Source of the DNA: Spongiibacteraceae bacterium
GTDB taxonomy: Bacteria; Pseudomonadota; Gammaproteobacteria; Pseudomonadales; Spongiibacteraceae
NCBI GenBank assembly: GCA_002710725.1
Contig: PAKT01000021.1
Location: 1 to 37,011, forward strand
DNA length: 37,011 nucleotides
Direction: 5' to 3'
This document shows positions 1 through 7,297 of the stretch, piece by piece (positions within the stretch are counted from its first letter, which is position 1; each line of letters opens with the position of its first letter). The position numbers were made by a program, and so were the translations under genes. The notes under the pieces are model-generated. The model did not search any database, was not told where the DNA came from, and was given only the letters and a program-made list of their open reading frames with translations.

Positions 1-34
1 AGTAGGTGATGTCCTGCGAGGATGTCGTTGCCAT
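1..34 (-). CDS. Start of a further oxidase-operon gene (partial, runs off the window)
   Basis: Downstream of the subunit III stop, 4 bases on, an ATG on the minus strand opens a frame reading MATTSSQDITY up to the window edge. The tight spacing suggests a translationally coupled member of the oxidase operon. In coxMNOP-type operons the gene after coxO is a second subunit III-like gene (coxP), which is the likeliest identity. Only 11 codons are visible, so the product cannot be recognised from sequence; the call rests on position alone. Confidence 0.35.
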   Translation of the reverse strand, partial: MATTSSQDITY

Positions 35-38
35 TGGC

Positions 39-695
39 TTACCCCAGTCCGCAGAAGGCGGCGATCATTGCGTAGGTTTCCGGCGTGCGCGTGAGCATGA
101 AAAACAGCACCAGCCAGAGCACAAACAGATAATGCCAGTAGGTAGCACAGGCGCGCAGCGCGACCTCTGTGTCAGCACCGGCCAGCAGTCGCTGACAGAC
201 CCAGCCGAGTGCTACCAGCCCGCCGACGATATGCAGCGCGTGAACCCCGGTCAGCATATAAAAATAGCTGTTGGCCGGATTGGCCGAAAGACCGTAGCCG
301 AGATTCAGCAGAAACTGCCATACGGACACCTGCAACAACACAAACAGCAGGGCGAAAAAAGCGCTGCCGCCCAACAGGCCCAGGGCAAGATTTCGATTGG
401 AGGTTTTCGCCGCGCCATGCAGGGTCACACTGGCCAGCAACAGAACGCCGGTATTGATCCACAAGCGCAGGGAATCCGTGAAGGGCTGCCAGGGCTCACC
501 GGCGAGAGCGTGAAAATCCTGAAACTGGGAACGCTCGATAAAGGTGACGAAAAACAGCATAAACAGGATGCTGATGGCACCGAGCAACATGCGCAGTGCA
601 ATCATTCCCGGTGGCCGACTGGTATCAATCAATGGCACTTCGCCGGCCGGTTCCGGCAGCCAGGGTTTGTCAGTAAAAATCTGCGTCCAACCCAT
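39..695 (-). CDS. coxO: Cytochrome c oxidase subunit III-like protein
   Basis: This 218-residue polytopic membrane protein belongs to the heme-copper oxidase subunit III family, which stabilises the catalytic core and proton uptake. About five hydrophobic segments are visible, and the motif HALHIVGG near residue 150 followed by a later YWHYLFVLW segment is typical of the family. The length fits the short five-helix form found in coxMNOP-type operons rather than the seven-helix mitochondrial-like form. It starts 29 bases after the subunit I stop, with AGGAG just upstream of its ATG. The symbol coxO is assigned by operon order (II-I-III); the family call is firm and the symbol less so. Confidence 0.85.
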   Translation of the reverse strand: MGWTQIFTDKPWLPEPAGEVPLIDTSRPPGMIALRMLLGAISILFMLFFVTFIERSQFQDFHALAGEPWQPFTDSLRLWINTGVLLLASVTLHGAAKTSNRNLALGLLGGSAFFALLFVLLQVSVWQFLLNLGYGLSANPANSYFYMLTGVHALHIVGGLVALGWVCQRLLAGADTEVALRACATYWHYLFVLWLVLFFMLTRTPETYAMIAAFCGLG

Positions 696-724
696 ACCGT
701 TCTCCTAATCCTGCTCGTTTTCGC

Positions 725-2488
725 TCAGGTTTCATGACTCTTGCGGCCGCCGGGCTCGTAGTCCACGTCTTCCTCGGGCGTGCACTGGGGAATAAAGTCC
801 TTGCGCGCGCCGGGTACGCTGTAGTCGTAGGCCCAGCGATAAACCGTCGGCAGTTTGTCACCCCAGTTGCCGTGGGCAGGTGGCACGTCCGGCGTGTGCC
901 ATTCCAGTGACGCGGCGCCCCAGGGGTTGCGCTCGGACTGCGGCCCTTTGCGCAGGGTCCAGATGACGTTGTAGATAAACACCAGCTGGAACAGCGCCAC
1001 AATGATCGCCGCAATGGTGATGTCCTCGTTCATGGAATGCACTGATTCCGGCATAAAGGATGAATCGCCCAGTGCGTAATAGCGTCGTGGCACGCCGAGA
1101 AAACCGAGGTAGTGCATTGGCAGATAAATGGCATACGTACCGAGGAAGGTTCCCCAGAAATGAATCTTGCCCATGCCGGTGTGCAGCTGCTTGCCACTGA
1201 TCAGTGGGAACCAGTGATAGATGGCGGCGAACAGCACCATGATCGGCGACACACCCATGACCATATGAAAGTGAGCCACCACAAAGAAGGTGTCAGACAG
1301 TGGCAAGTCGATAACTACGTTCCCCAAAAACAGACCGCTGAGGCCGCCGTGGGTAAAGGTGAAAATAAAGCCGATGGCAAACAGCATTGGCACAGTAAGG
1401 TGAATGTTGCCGCGCCACAGCGTCAGCACCCAGTTGTACACTTTTATCGCCGTGGGCACGGCAATAATCAGCGTGGTTGTGGCAAAGAAAAACCCGAAGT
1501 AGGGGTTCATGCCACTCACATACATATGGTGAGCCCAGACGACAAAACTCAGACCACCGATAATGACGATGGCCCAGACCATCATGCGATAACCGAAAAT
1601 GTTTTTGCGCGCGTGCACACTCAGCACATCGCTGATCATGCCAAAGGCGGGCAGGGCGACGATATAGACTTCCGGGTGACCGAAAAACCAGAACAGATGC
1701 TGAAACAGAATCGGACTGCCGCCTTCATGTTCCAGCGGCTCACCCAGTGACACAATCGCCGGCATAAAAAAGCTGGTGCCAGCCAGAGTATCAAACAGCA
1801 TCATAATGGCGCTTACCAACAGCGCAGGAAAGGCAAACAAACCGAGAATGGTTGCGGTAAAAATACCCCAGATGGTCAGCGGCATGCGCATCAGGGTCAT
1901 ACCCCGGGTACGGGCCTGCAAAACGGTCGTCACGTAATTCAAACCGCCCATGGTGAAGGCGACGATAAAAATTGCCAGCGACAACAGCATCAACACAATG
2001 CCGCTGCCGACACCGGGTGTGCCTTCGAGAATCGCCTGCGGCGGGTACAGGGTCCAGCCGGCCCCGGTCGGCCCGCCCGGCGCAAAAAAACTGGCCAGCA
2101 GCACAATCACCGACAAGAGATAAAACCAGTAACTGAGCATATTGAGATAGGGAAAGACCATATCCCGCGTGCCCACCATCAAGGGAATCAGATAATTCCC
2201 GAAACCGCCGAGCAGCAGGGCGGTGAGCAGGTAGATCACCATGATCATGCCGTGCATGGTGACAAACTGCAGATAACTGTTGGGGTTGATGAAATCAAAC
2301 TGATCCGGGTAGCCCAGCTGCAGGCGCATCAACACCGACAGCGCCAGCGCAATCAGGCCGACAAAGATCGCGGTGCAGCCATACTGAATGGCGATGACCT
2401 TGTGATCCTGACTCCAGATGTATTTACCGATAAAGGTTTTCGGATGATGCAGATGGGGTTCCTGATCGGCAATGGCGACGTGACTCAT
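725..2488 (-). CDS. coxN: Cytochrome c oxidase subunit I (A1-type heme-copper oxidase)
   Basis: This is the 587-residue catalytic subunit of an inner-membrane terminal oxidase that reduces O2 to water and pumps protons. Visible ligands include His79 and His408 for the low-spin heme, His406 for the high-spin heme, and His271, His320 and His321 for CuB. The motif HPEVY (271-275) supplies the proton-gating Glu273 and the Tyr275 that crosslinks to a CuB histidine, which marks it as A1-type. Asp109 with Asn116 marks the D-channel and Lys349 the K-channel. The start overlaps the subunit II stop as ATGA, so the two are translationally coupled. It is full length with no missing ligand. Confidence 0.96.
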   Translation of the reverse strand: MSHVAIADQEPHLHHPKTFIGKYIWSQDHKVIAIQYGCTAIFVGLIALALSVLMRLQLGYPDQFDFINPNSYLQFVTMHGMIMVIYLLTALLLGGFGNYLIPLMVGTRDMVFPYLNMLSYWFYLLSVIVLLASFFAPGGPTGAGWTLYPPQAILEGTPGVGSGIVLMLLSLAIFIVAFTMGGLNYVTTVLQARTRGMTLMRMPLTIWGIFTATILGLFAFPALLVSAIMMLFDTLAGTSFFMPAIVSLGEPLEHEGGSPILFQHLFWFFGHPEVYIVALPAFGMISDVLSVHARKNIFGYRMMVWAIVIIGGLSFVVWAHHMYVSGMNPYFGFFFATTTLIIAVPTAIKVYNWVLTLWRGNIHLTVPMLFAIGFIFTFTHGGLSGLFLGNVVIDLPLSDTFFVVAHFHMVMGVSPIMVLFAAIYHWFPLISGKQLHTGMGKIHFWGTFLGTYAIYLPMHYLGFLGVPRRYYALGDSSFMPESVHSMNEDITIAAIIVALFQLVFIYNVIWTLRKGPQSERNPWGAASLEWHTPDVPPAHGNWGDKLPTVYRWAYDYSVPGARKDFIPQCTPEEDVDYEPGGRKSHET

Positions 2489-3894
2489 GGGCGGTCATCC
2501 CCGGTTGAAGAAACGGAAAGGTTAGCGGACGGTTGCGGCGCCAGCGTGGCAATGTAAGCCAGCAGATCGTCGAGACGCTCCGGGTTTTGAATGGTGCGGG
2601 TCATAAAGCGCATCTGCGTGCCGAACTGATCGTGTGTGTGCTTACCGCGCCAACCCAGGCTGTAGAGTTTGAGCTGCCTGTGCAAATACCAGTCGGCCTG
2701 GCCGGCCAGACGCGGCGCACTTAACAAGCCCTTGCCCTGACCCTCGGCGCCATGACAAGCCACGCAGACCTCAAAAACGGCGCCCCCGGCTTTGGCATTG
2801 CCGCCCTCGCGTGTTGGACTCGACGCAATAGCTGGCAGTGATTGAATATAGGCCAGCAGGTTGCGCTCGTCCTCGGGCTGGCTGACCGTGCTCGCCATAC
2901 CCACCATCTGCTTGCCGATGGCATCCTGCGGATGAGCCCCGCGAATTCCCTCGCGGTAATAGCGCAGTTGCCGCGCCATATAATCCGCACTCAGAATGCT
3001 GAGGTTGGGAGCGTTGAGCTGCCGGTTGCCCGCCGCATCGGCACCGTGGCAGGCGGCGCAGTTGGCGTAAAGTTTTTTGCCCGCGGCCAGGTCCGCGTTA
3101 TTGATCACCTGGGTGTCAGCGAAGGTGGGGAAGCCCTCCAGCCACTGCGCAAACTTTTCTTCAGGTTCAACCACCACCGTGCCGCGCATGGTGTAGTGAG
3201 CCAGGCCACACAATTCTTCGCAGAGAATATCGAACTCGCCCTCGCGGGTCGGCTCAAACCACTGGTAGGTTTCGGTGCCGGGTACCAGATCCATTTTCAC
3301 GCGAAACTGCGGCACGGCAAAATTGTGCAGCACGTCGTTAGAGCGAAGATAGAGTTTTACCGATTGATTCAGTGGTAGATGCAGGCGCTGGCTGTTAACC
3401 AGAATATCGTCCTGACCGTCGGGGTCTTGCGGGTCGAGACCGAAGGGGTTGTCCGGCGTAACAAAGCGCGCATCCGCGCCACCGAGCTTGCCGTCGTCGC
3501 CGGGAAAGCGAAAGGTCCACTGCCACTGCTGGCCGATGGCCTCGGCTATCTGTGCGTCGTCCGGCGCGTTGATAATTTTGCCCCAGGCGATCAGGCCCGG
3601 CGTCAGCATCACGACCACGCCGATGGTAGTTATGATCGTCAGCCAGCTTTCAAGGGATTTGTTTTCCGGTTCGTAATGCGCCTTGTTATTACCGTGCTTG
3701 CGATAGCGCCACACCACCCACGCCAGAAAAACGTTAACCGCAATAAACACGGCGCCGGTTATCCAGAAAGAAATTTCAATGGTGGTATCAATCGCCTGCC
3801 AGTTAGAGGCAATGGGGGTAAGCCACCACGGACTGAACAGGTGGAAGAGAATCGTAACGACAACCAGCCCCAGTATAATCAGCGCTATAACCAT
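2485..3894 (-). CDS. coxM: Cytochrome c oxidase subunit II fused to two cytochrome c domains
   Basis: This 469-residue protein accepts electrons from periplasmic donors and passes them to subunit I. It has hydrophobic segments near residues 1-20, 42-63 and 85-105, then a cupredoxin domain with the complete CuA set: His190, Cys225, Glu227, Cys229, His233 and Met236. The Trp-rich QWQW near 123 fits the usual electron-entry region. Two class I cytochrome c domains follow, with heme motifs CAACH (279-283) and CVACH (377-381). Typical caa3 enzymes carry one fused cytochrome c, so two is less common. It is the first gene of the operon, and GGGAAG lies just before its ATG. Confidence 0.95.
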   Translation of the reverse strand: MVIALIILGLVVVTILFHLFSPWWLTPIASNWQAIDTTIEISFWITGAVFIAVNVFLAWVVWRYRKHGNNKAHYEPENKSLESWLTIITTIGVVVMLTPGLIAWGKIINAPDDAQIAEAIGQQWQWTFRFPGDDGKLGGADARFVTPDNPFGLDPQDPDGQDDILVNSQRLHLPLNQSVKLYLRSNDVLHNFAVPQFRVKMDLVPGTETYQWFEPTREGEFDILCEELCGLAHYTMRGTVVVEPEEKFAQWLEGFPTFADTQVINNADLAAGKKLYANCAACHGADAAGNRQLNAPNLSILSADYMARQLRYYREGIRGAHPQDAIGKQMVGMASTVSQPEDERNLLAYIQSLPAIASSPTREGGNAKAGGAVFEVCVACHGAEGQGKGLLSAPRLAGQADWYLHRQLKLYSLGWRGKHTHDQFGTQMRFMTRTIQNPERLDDLLAYIATLAPQPSANLSVSSTGDDRP

Positions 3895-4458
3895 GTCGCT
3901 TCCCTATGGCGTTGGGCCTGCCGCATACCGGTTTACAGACTACCGCGAGGTATACTGACAGGTATCATTTTTATCGTAGGACCGTCTCCACCAGAATCAA
4001 ACGCGCAAACACACTGGCCTGCGTTCAACTCACGCCTTTTGTTATTTCTGCCTTCAATGCGGCTTGTTTCCGCCAAGAGTGCATCGATATCAGTTTTTCG
4101 CTTGAGGCGTGTGGATTCAGCCAATCTTTCCCTGAACCAGCTTCAGTTCACTATAGACGAAAATCATAGGTTGCACAGAGTGTTTGTGCAGATTTCCTAT
4201 AAGGCGGACAAAAAGGTTCAGTGTTTTATTCTTCTAATAAGTAAACGGCCTTAAAAAATATTTTTACATTCTTATATGAACTTAGAAGACGAGTCGAAAA
4301 TCTCGTCTCCTAATAAGTAAAGCGTCTAAGAAGAGCTTTCTATAGTTTTAATCGTTCATAGCCAGCGTCTTCAGTTGTTGTAAAGTTATATGAAGGTCTG
4401 ATCTAGCAGACAATCTGTCTCGTAATTTTCAGAGACTCAGTAGAAATGGAGGGTGTGT
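3895..4458. other. Long non-coding gap between divergent coxM and a membrane protein gene
   Basis: About 560 bases lack a credible gene; the small ORFs here show no recognisable protein and read like non-coding AT-rich DNA. The segment should hold the oxidase promoter on the left and the promoter of the rightward gene on the right. It contains a 12-base direct repeat (CTAATAAGTAAA at 4234-4245 and 4310-4321, 76 bases apart) and a stem-loop whose arms TTAGaAGACGAG and CTCGTCTcCTAA lie at 4282-4293 and 4302-4313. TTATATGAA also occurs twice. I could not place a convincing -35/-10 pair. Confidence 0.6.
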
Positions 4459-5016
4459 ATGGAACGCCACTACTTTATCAGTGACGATCTGGACGAGCTT
4501 GATCGCGTCGAAGCGGAACTCGAATCAGAAGGCATGGACCGTCCCCAGATTCATGTCTACAGCGAAGATGATACCGGTGTTGAAACACACGAGCACCTGC
4601 ACAATATGGAGGCCGTACTGAAAAAAGATGTGGTCTACGGCACGGAGCTCGGTGCTGTGATCGGTGTGGCCGCCGCCGCGCTGGTGCTGGGCATCGCCTG
4701 GCTCAGCGGTCTGCCCGAAACCGTCACGTGGGTGCCCTTTATTTTTCTAGCCATTGTTGCGCTCGGCTTCTGCACCTGGGAAGGCGGGTTGTTTGGCATT
4801 CAGGAAATGCATCACGACTTCAAACGCTTCCGCGATGAAATCAAAGCGGGCAAGCATGTGTTGTTTGTCGATATTGAAGCCAATCAGGTACCAGCCCTAC
4901 AGCGTGTTATCGCGCGGCATCCGAGACTGAAATCAGCGGGTACCGGATCCGCAACACCGGGCTTTGTGATTCAGTTCCAGCGCAAGTGGAAGGAGTTTGT
5001 TCACTCCATGCCGTGA
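4459..5016 (+). CDS. Conserved two-TM membrane protein, function unknown
   Basis: The ORF track opens at a GTG at 4453, but GGAGGG at 4448-4453 sits five bases before the ATG at 4459, so I choose that start (185 residues). An acidic cytosolic head (residues 1-60) is followed by hydrophobic segments at about 62-83 and 91-112, then a soluble tail containing KHVLFVDI and ARHPRL. I recall similar proteins in Marinobacter and Pseudomonas genomes, often labelled as NAD/FAD-utilising or DUF1269-like; no FAD or NAD motif is visible here, so I do not adopt that name. It is monocistronic, closed by a strong terminator. Confidence 0.8.
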   Translation: MERHYFISDDLDELDRVEAELESEGMDRPQIHVYSEDDTGVETHEHLHNMEAVLKKDVVYGTELGAVIGVAAAALVLGIAWLSGLPETVTWVPFIFLAIVALGFCTWEGGLFGIQEMHHDFKRFRDEIKAGKHVLFVDIEANQVPALQRVIARHPRLKSAGTGSATPGFVIQFQRKWKEFVHSMP

Positions 5017-5041
5017 ACCGCGATCTGACAATTGATAAGTA

Positions 5042-5075
5042 AAAAAATCCGGCCTGGCTTCAGGCCGGATTTTTT
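5042..5075. terminator. Bidirectional intrinsic terminator
   Basis: A perfect 10-bp stem (ATCCGGCCTG, loop GCTT, CAGGCCGGAT) is flanked by an A-run on the left and a T-run on the right, so it can stop transcription on both strands. It lies 26 bases after the two-TM protein gene and 16 bases before the stop of the convergent receptor gene, so it serves both. Confidence 0.92.
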
Positions 5076-5090
5076 ATTGCCTAAAAGACA

Positions 5091-7229
5091 TTAAAAGTCG
5101 TAAGTAATATCCAGGCCGTAGCTACGCGGCTCCCCAAATATCGCACCGTTCAACACGCGCAAATCAAAGTGGGCGATATAGTATTCGCGGTCTTCCAGAT
5201 TTTTACCCCACGCAGCCACTCGCAGATTGCCCTTGGGCAGGGGAATGTTTGCCAGGCTGAGGCGGGCGTTTAGCAAACCGTAGTTGTCGATAATGTAGCG
5301 GCCGCTGTCGATGGTTGAGGAGGAGTATTTTTCATCCTGCCAGCTGTAGCCGACGCTAACGCTGACGTCGCCTATCGGTGTAGGCGGGAACAGATACTCA
5401 AGATCCAGCGTATAGCTGTGCTGGGGCGCATGGGGGTAGCGGAAGATATCGGCAATGTCGTCACCGTCGGCTTCTTTGACTTCGTCGTAGCGGCCGTTGA
5501 GATAGCCGTATTTTGCCACCACTTCCAGACCCGGCAGAGGCAGCACCGTTAGTTCCAGTTCAGCGCCTTCTACGGTCGCTTTACCGGCATTCAACACATC
5601 GGTGCGGCTTGGATCACTGGGGTCAGATTGCACATTGATCTGAATGTCGTCGTAATCCGAGCGGAACACGGCAGCGTTGACACGCAGGCGCTGATCCCAC
5701 AGTTCCGATTTTACCCCCGCCTCATAAGACAGCAGTGTTTCCTCATCAAAACCGCGATCAAAGCTGTCAAAGGAACTGGCGCGAGTGTTGAAACCACCGG
5801 TTTTGTAGCCGCGTACAATCTTGCCATACACATTCGTCTGTTCACTCAGATCATAGGCTGCCACCAACGACGGGCTGAAATCGGTAAAGCTGATTTTGCC
5901 GCGACTTTCACCATCGGAGGCGTCCGCGGGTGCCGTGGTTTTGTTGAGAAAGGCCTCGCGTTCATCTTTCGACCAGCGCGCACCCAGGGTCAGGTGCAGG
6001 CGACTGTCAAAGCGCGCGGGCGACCAGGTGCCTTGACCGAACACGGCGACCGCCTGGTTGTCGATGCGCTCACGATTAAAACGCGTATCGCGCGGTGTGC
6101 GGGTTTCGCTGTTGCTTTTACCTTCTTCGTCGAACAGATAGAGGCCGACGATGTAGGACAGGTTTTGCGCAGGCAAGTCGCCGAGCAGCTGCAACTCCTG
6201 ACTCCACTGTTCCTGCTCGGTATCGCGGTAGTTTTTAAAGAACGCGAAGGGGCCGCGCAAGCCGGTGCCGTAATCCTGATTCTGAAAGTTCTCCAACTCG
6301 CGGAAGGCAGTAATGCTGCGCAGTGAGGTGTAGTCGCTGAGCTGCCACTCGGCACTCAGGCTGTGGCCGCTGGATACCACCTTGTTGTAACGCACATCGC
6401 ACACCGCGGCATCGCCCGCTTTCGGTCGTTCGCCCTGCTCGGGATGCAAGGCTACCGGCACCACATAGGCGGGCGCATCGTCGATATTGGAGCGGTCAAA
6501 GGTGTAGCGCAGCTCGAGGTCGGCGTTTACGTCCCACAGCAAATCACCGCGCCAGGCGGAGCGATCGCGATCACCAAAATTGTCCACCTCGGTGCCGAGG
6601 TTCTCGATAAACCCGTCCTGTTCCATAGTCAGATACGCTAATCGCAGCGCCAGGTTATCGGCCAACGGTGCGTTCAGCATCGTGCGGCTGCGCCGCAAAT
6701 CGCGACTGCCGCCGGTCAATGTTTGAGAAAATCCGAGGGCTTCAAGATCGGGTTTGGCGGTAATGGTGTTGATCGCGCCACCGGTGGCGTTGCGGCCGTA
6801 GAGCGTCCCTTGCGGGCCCCGCAGCACTTCGATGCGCTCGACATCTGCCACGTCCATCACCAAGCCCTGACTGCGGGCGAGGTACACACCATCCAGATAC
6901 ACGGCAACGCTCGGGTCCTGAGTAATCTGATCGTCGCTGTTACCGATACCGCGAATAAAAATTCGCGCTGTAGCTGCACTGTTAGGGTGCGGCGTAATTT
7001 GCAGGTTGGGTACATTGCTGCGCAGGTCTTCGACGTTATGGATGCCTTTGGCTTCCAGATCGGCGCTGCCAAAGGTATCGAGCGAAATCGGCGTGTCCTG
7101 CAGCGACTCCGCTTTTTTCTGAGCGGTAACGATGACTTCTTCCAGTGTAGCGCGGCGTTCAGCTATTCCCGATGAAGCGGCGAGGCTTAGCAGCAGCCCG
7201 ACGCCGAGTTGCCTTGTTATTGTCTTCAT
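5091..7229 (-). CDS. TonB-dependent outer-membrane receptor (copy 1, downstream)
   Basis: This outer-membrane beta-barrel importer is driven by TonB. The ORF track extends to 7478, but that overlaps the upstream receptor; the ATG at 7229 has GGAGA just before it and opens a clear signal peptide (cleavage near residue 23, GIA-ER), giving 712 residues. The TonB box EEVIVTAQKK lies at about 30-39. A plug with IRGIG, DGVYLARS and VLRGPQGTLYGRNATGGAIN follows, then a 22-strand-type barrel ending in Phe as BAM substrates do. It is paralogous along its whole length to the gene immediately upstream. The substrate is unknown; nothing nearby identifies it as a siderophore or B12 receptor. Confidence 0.93.
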   Translation of the reverse strand: MKTITRQLGVGLLLSLAASSGIAERRATLEEVIVTAQKKAESLQDTPISLDTFGSADLEAKGIHNVEDLRSNVPNLQITPHPNSAATARIFIRGIGNSDDQITQDPSVAVYLDGVYLARSQGLVMDVADVERIEVLRGPQGTLYGRNATGGAINTITAKPDLEALGFSQTLTGGSRDLRRSRTMLNAPLADNLALRLAYLTMEQDGFIENLGTEVDNFGDRDRSAWRGDLLWDVNADLELRYTFDRSNIDDAPAYVVPVALHPEQGERPKAGDAAVCDVRYNKVVSSGHSLSAEWQLSDYTSLRSITAFRELENFQNQDYGTGLRGPFAFFKNYRDTEQEQWSQELQLLGDLPAQNLSYIVGLYLFDEEGKSNSETRTPRDTRFNRERIDNQAVAVFGQGTWSPARFDSRLHLTLGARWSKDEREAFLNKTTAPADASDGESRGKISFTDFSPSLVAAYDLSEQTNVYGKIVRGYKTGGFNTRASSFDSFDRGFDEETLLSYEAGVKSELWDQRLRVNAAVFRSDYDDIQINVQSDPSDPSRTDVLNAGKATVEGAELELTVLPLPGLEVVAKYGYLNGRYDEVKEADGDDIADIFRYPHAPQHSYTLDLEYLFPPTPIGDVSVSVGYSWQDEKYSSSTIDSGRYIIDNYGLLNARLSLANIPLPKGNLRVAAWGKNLEDREYYIAHFDLRVLNGAIFGEPRSYGLDITYDF

Positions 7230-7253
7230 GGCGTTCTCCAGTTTGTTGATGGT

Positions 7254-7286
7254 AAAAAAACCGGCTTGCCTGAGGCGAGGCCGGTT
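7254..7286 (-). terminator. Intrinsic terminator between the two receptor genes
   Basis: Read on the minus strand, a 12-bp stem (arms AACCGGCTTGCC and GGCGAG-G-CCGGTT, one bulged G and a 3-base loop) is followed directly by a seven-T run. It lies 12 bases after the upstream receptor stop and 25 bases before the downstream receptor start. It should lower expression of the second receptor unless it reads through or has its own promoter. Confidence 0.85.
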
Positions 7287-7297
7287 ATGGTAAAGCG

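Noticed and set aside
6-737. Rightward ORF of 243 codons
   Set aside because: It is the antisense shadow of the subunit III gene, with a Gln/His-rich product typical of reverse-strand translation.
3906-4169. Rightward ORF of 87 codons in the cox-side gap
   Set aside because: No recognisable protein pattern or Shine-Dalgarno, and codon use unlike neighbouring genes.
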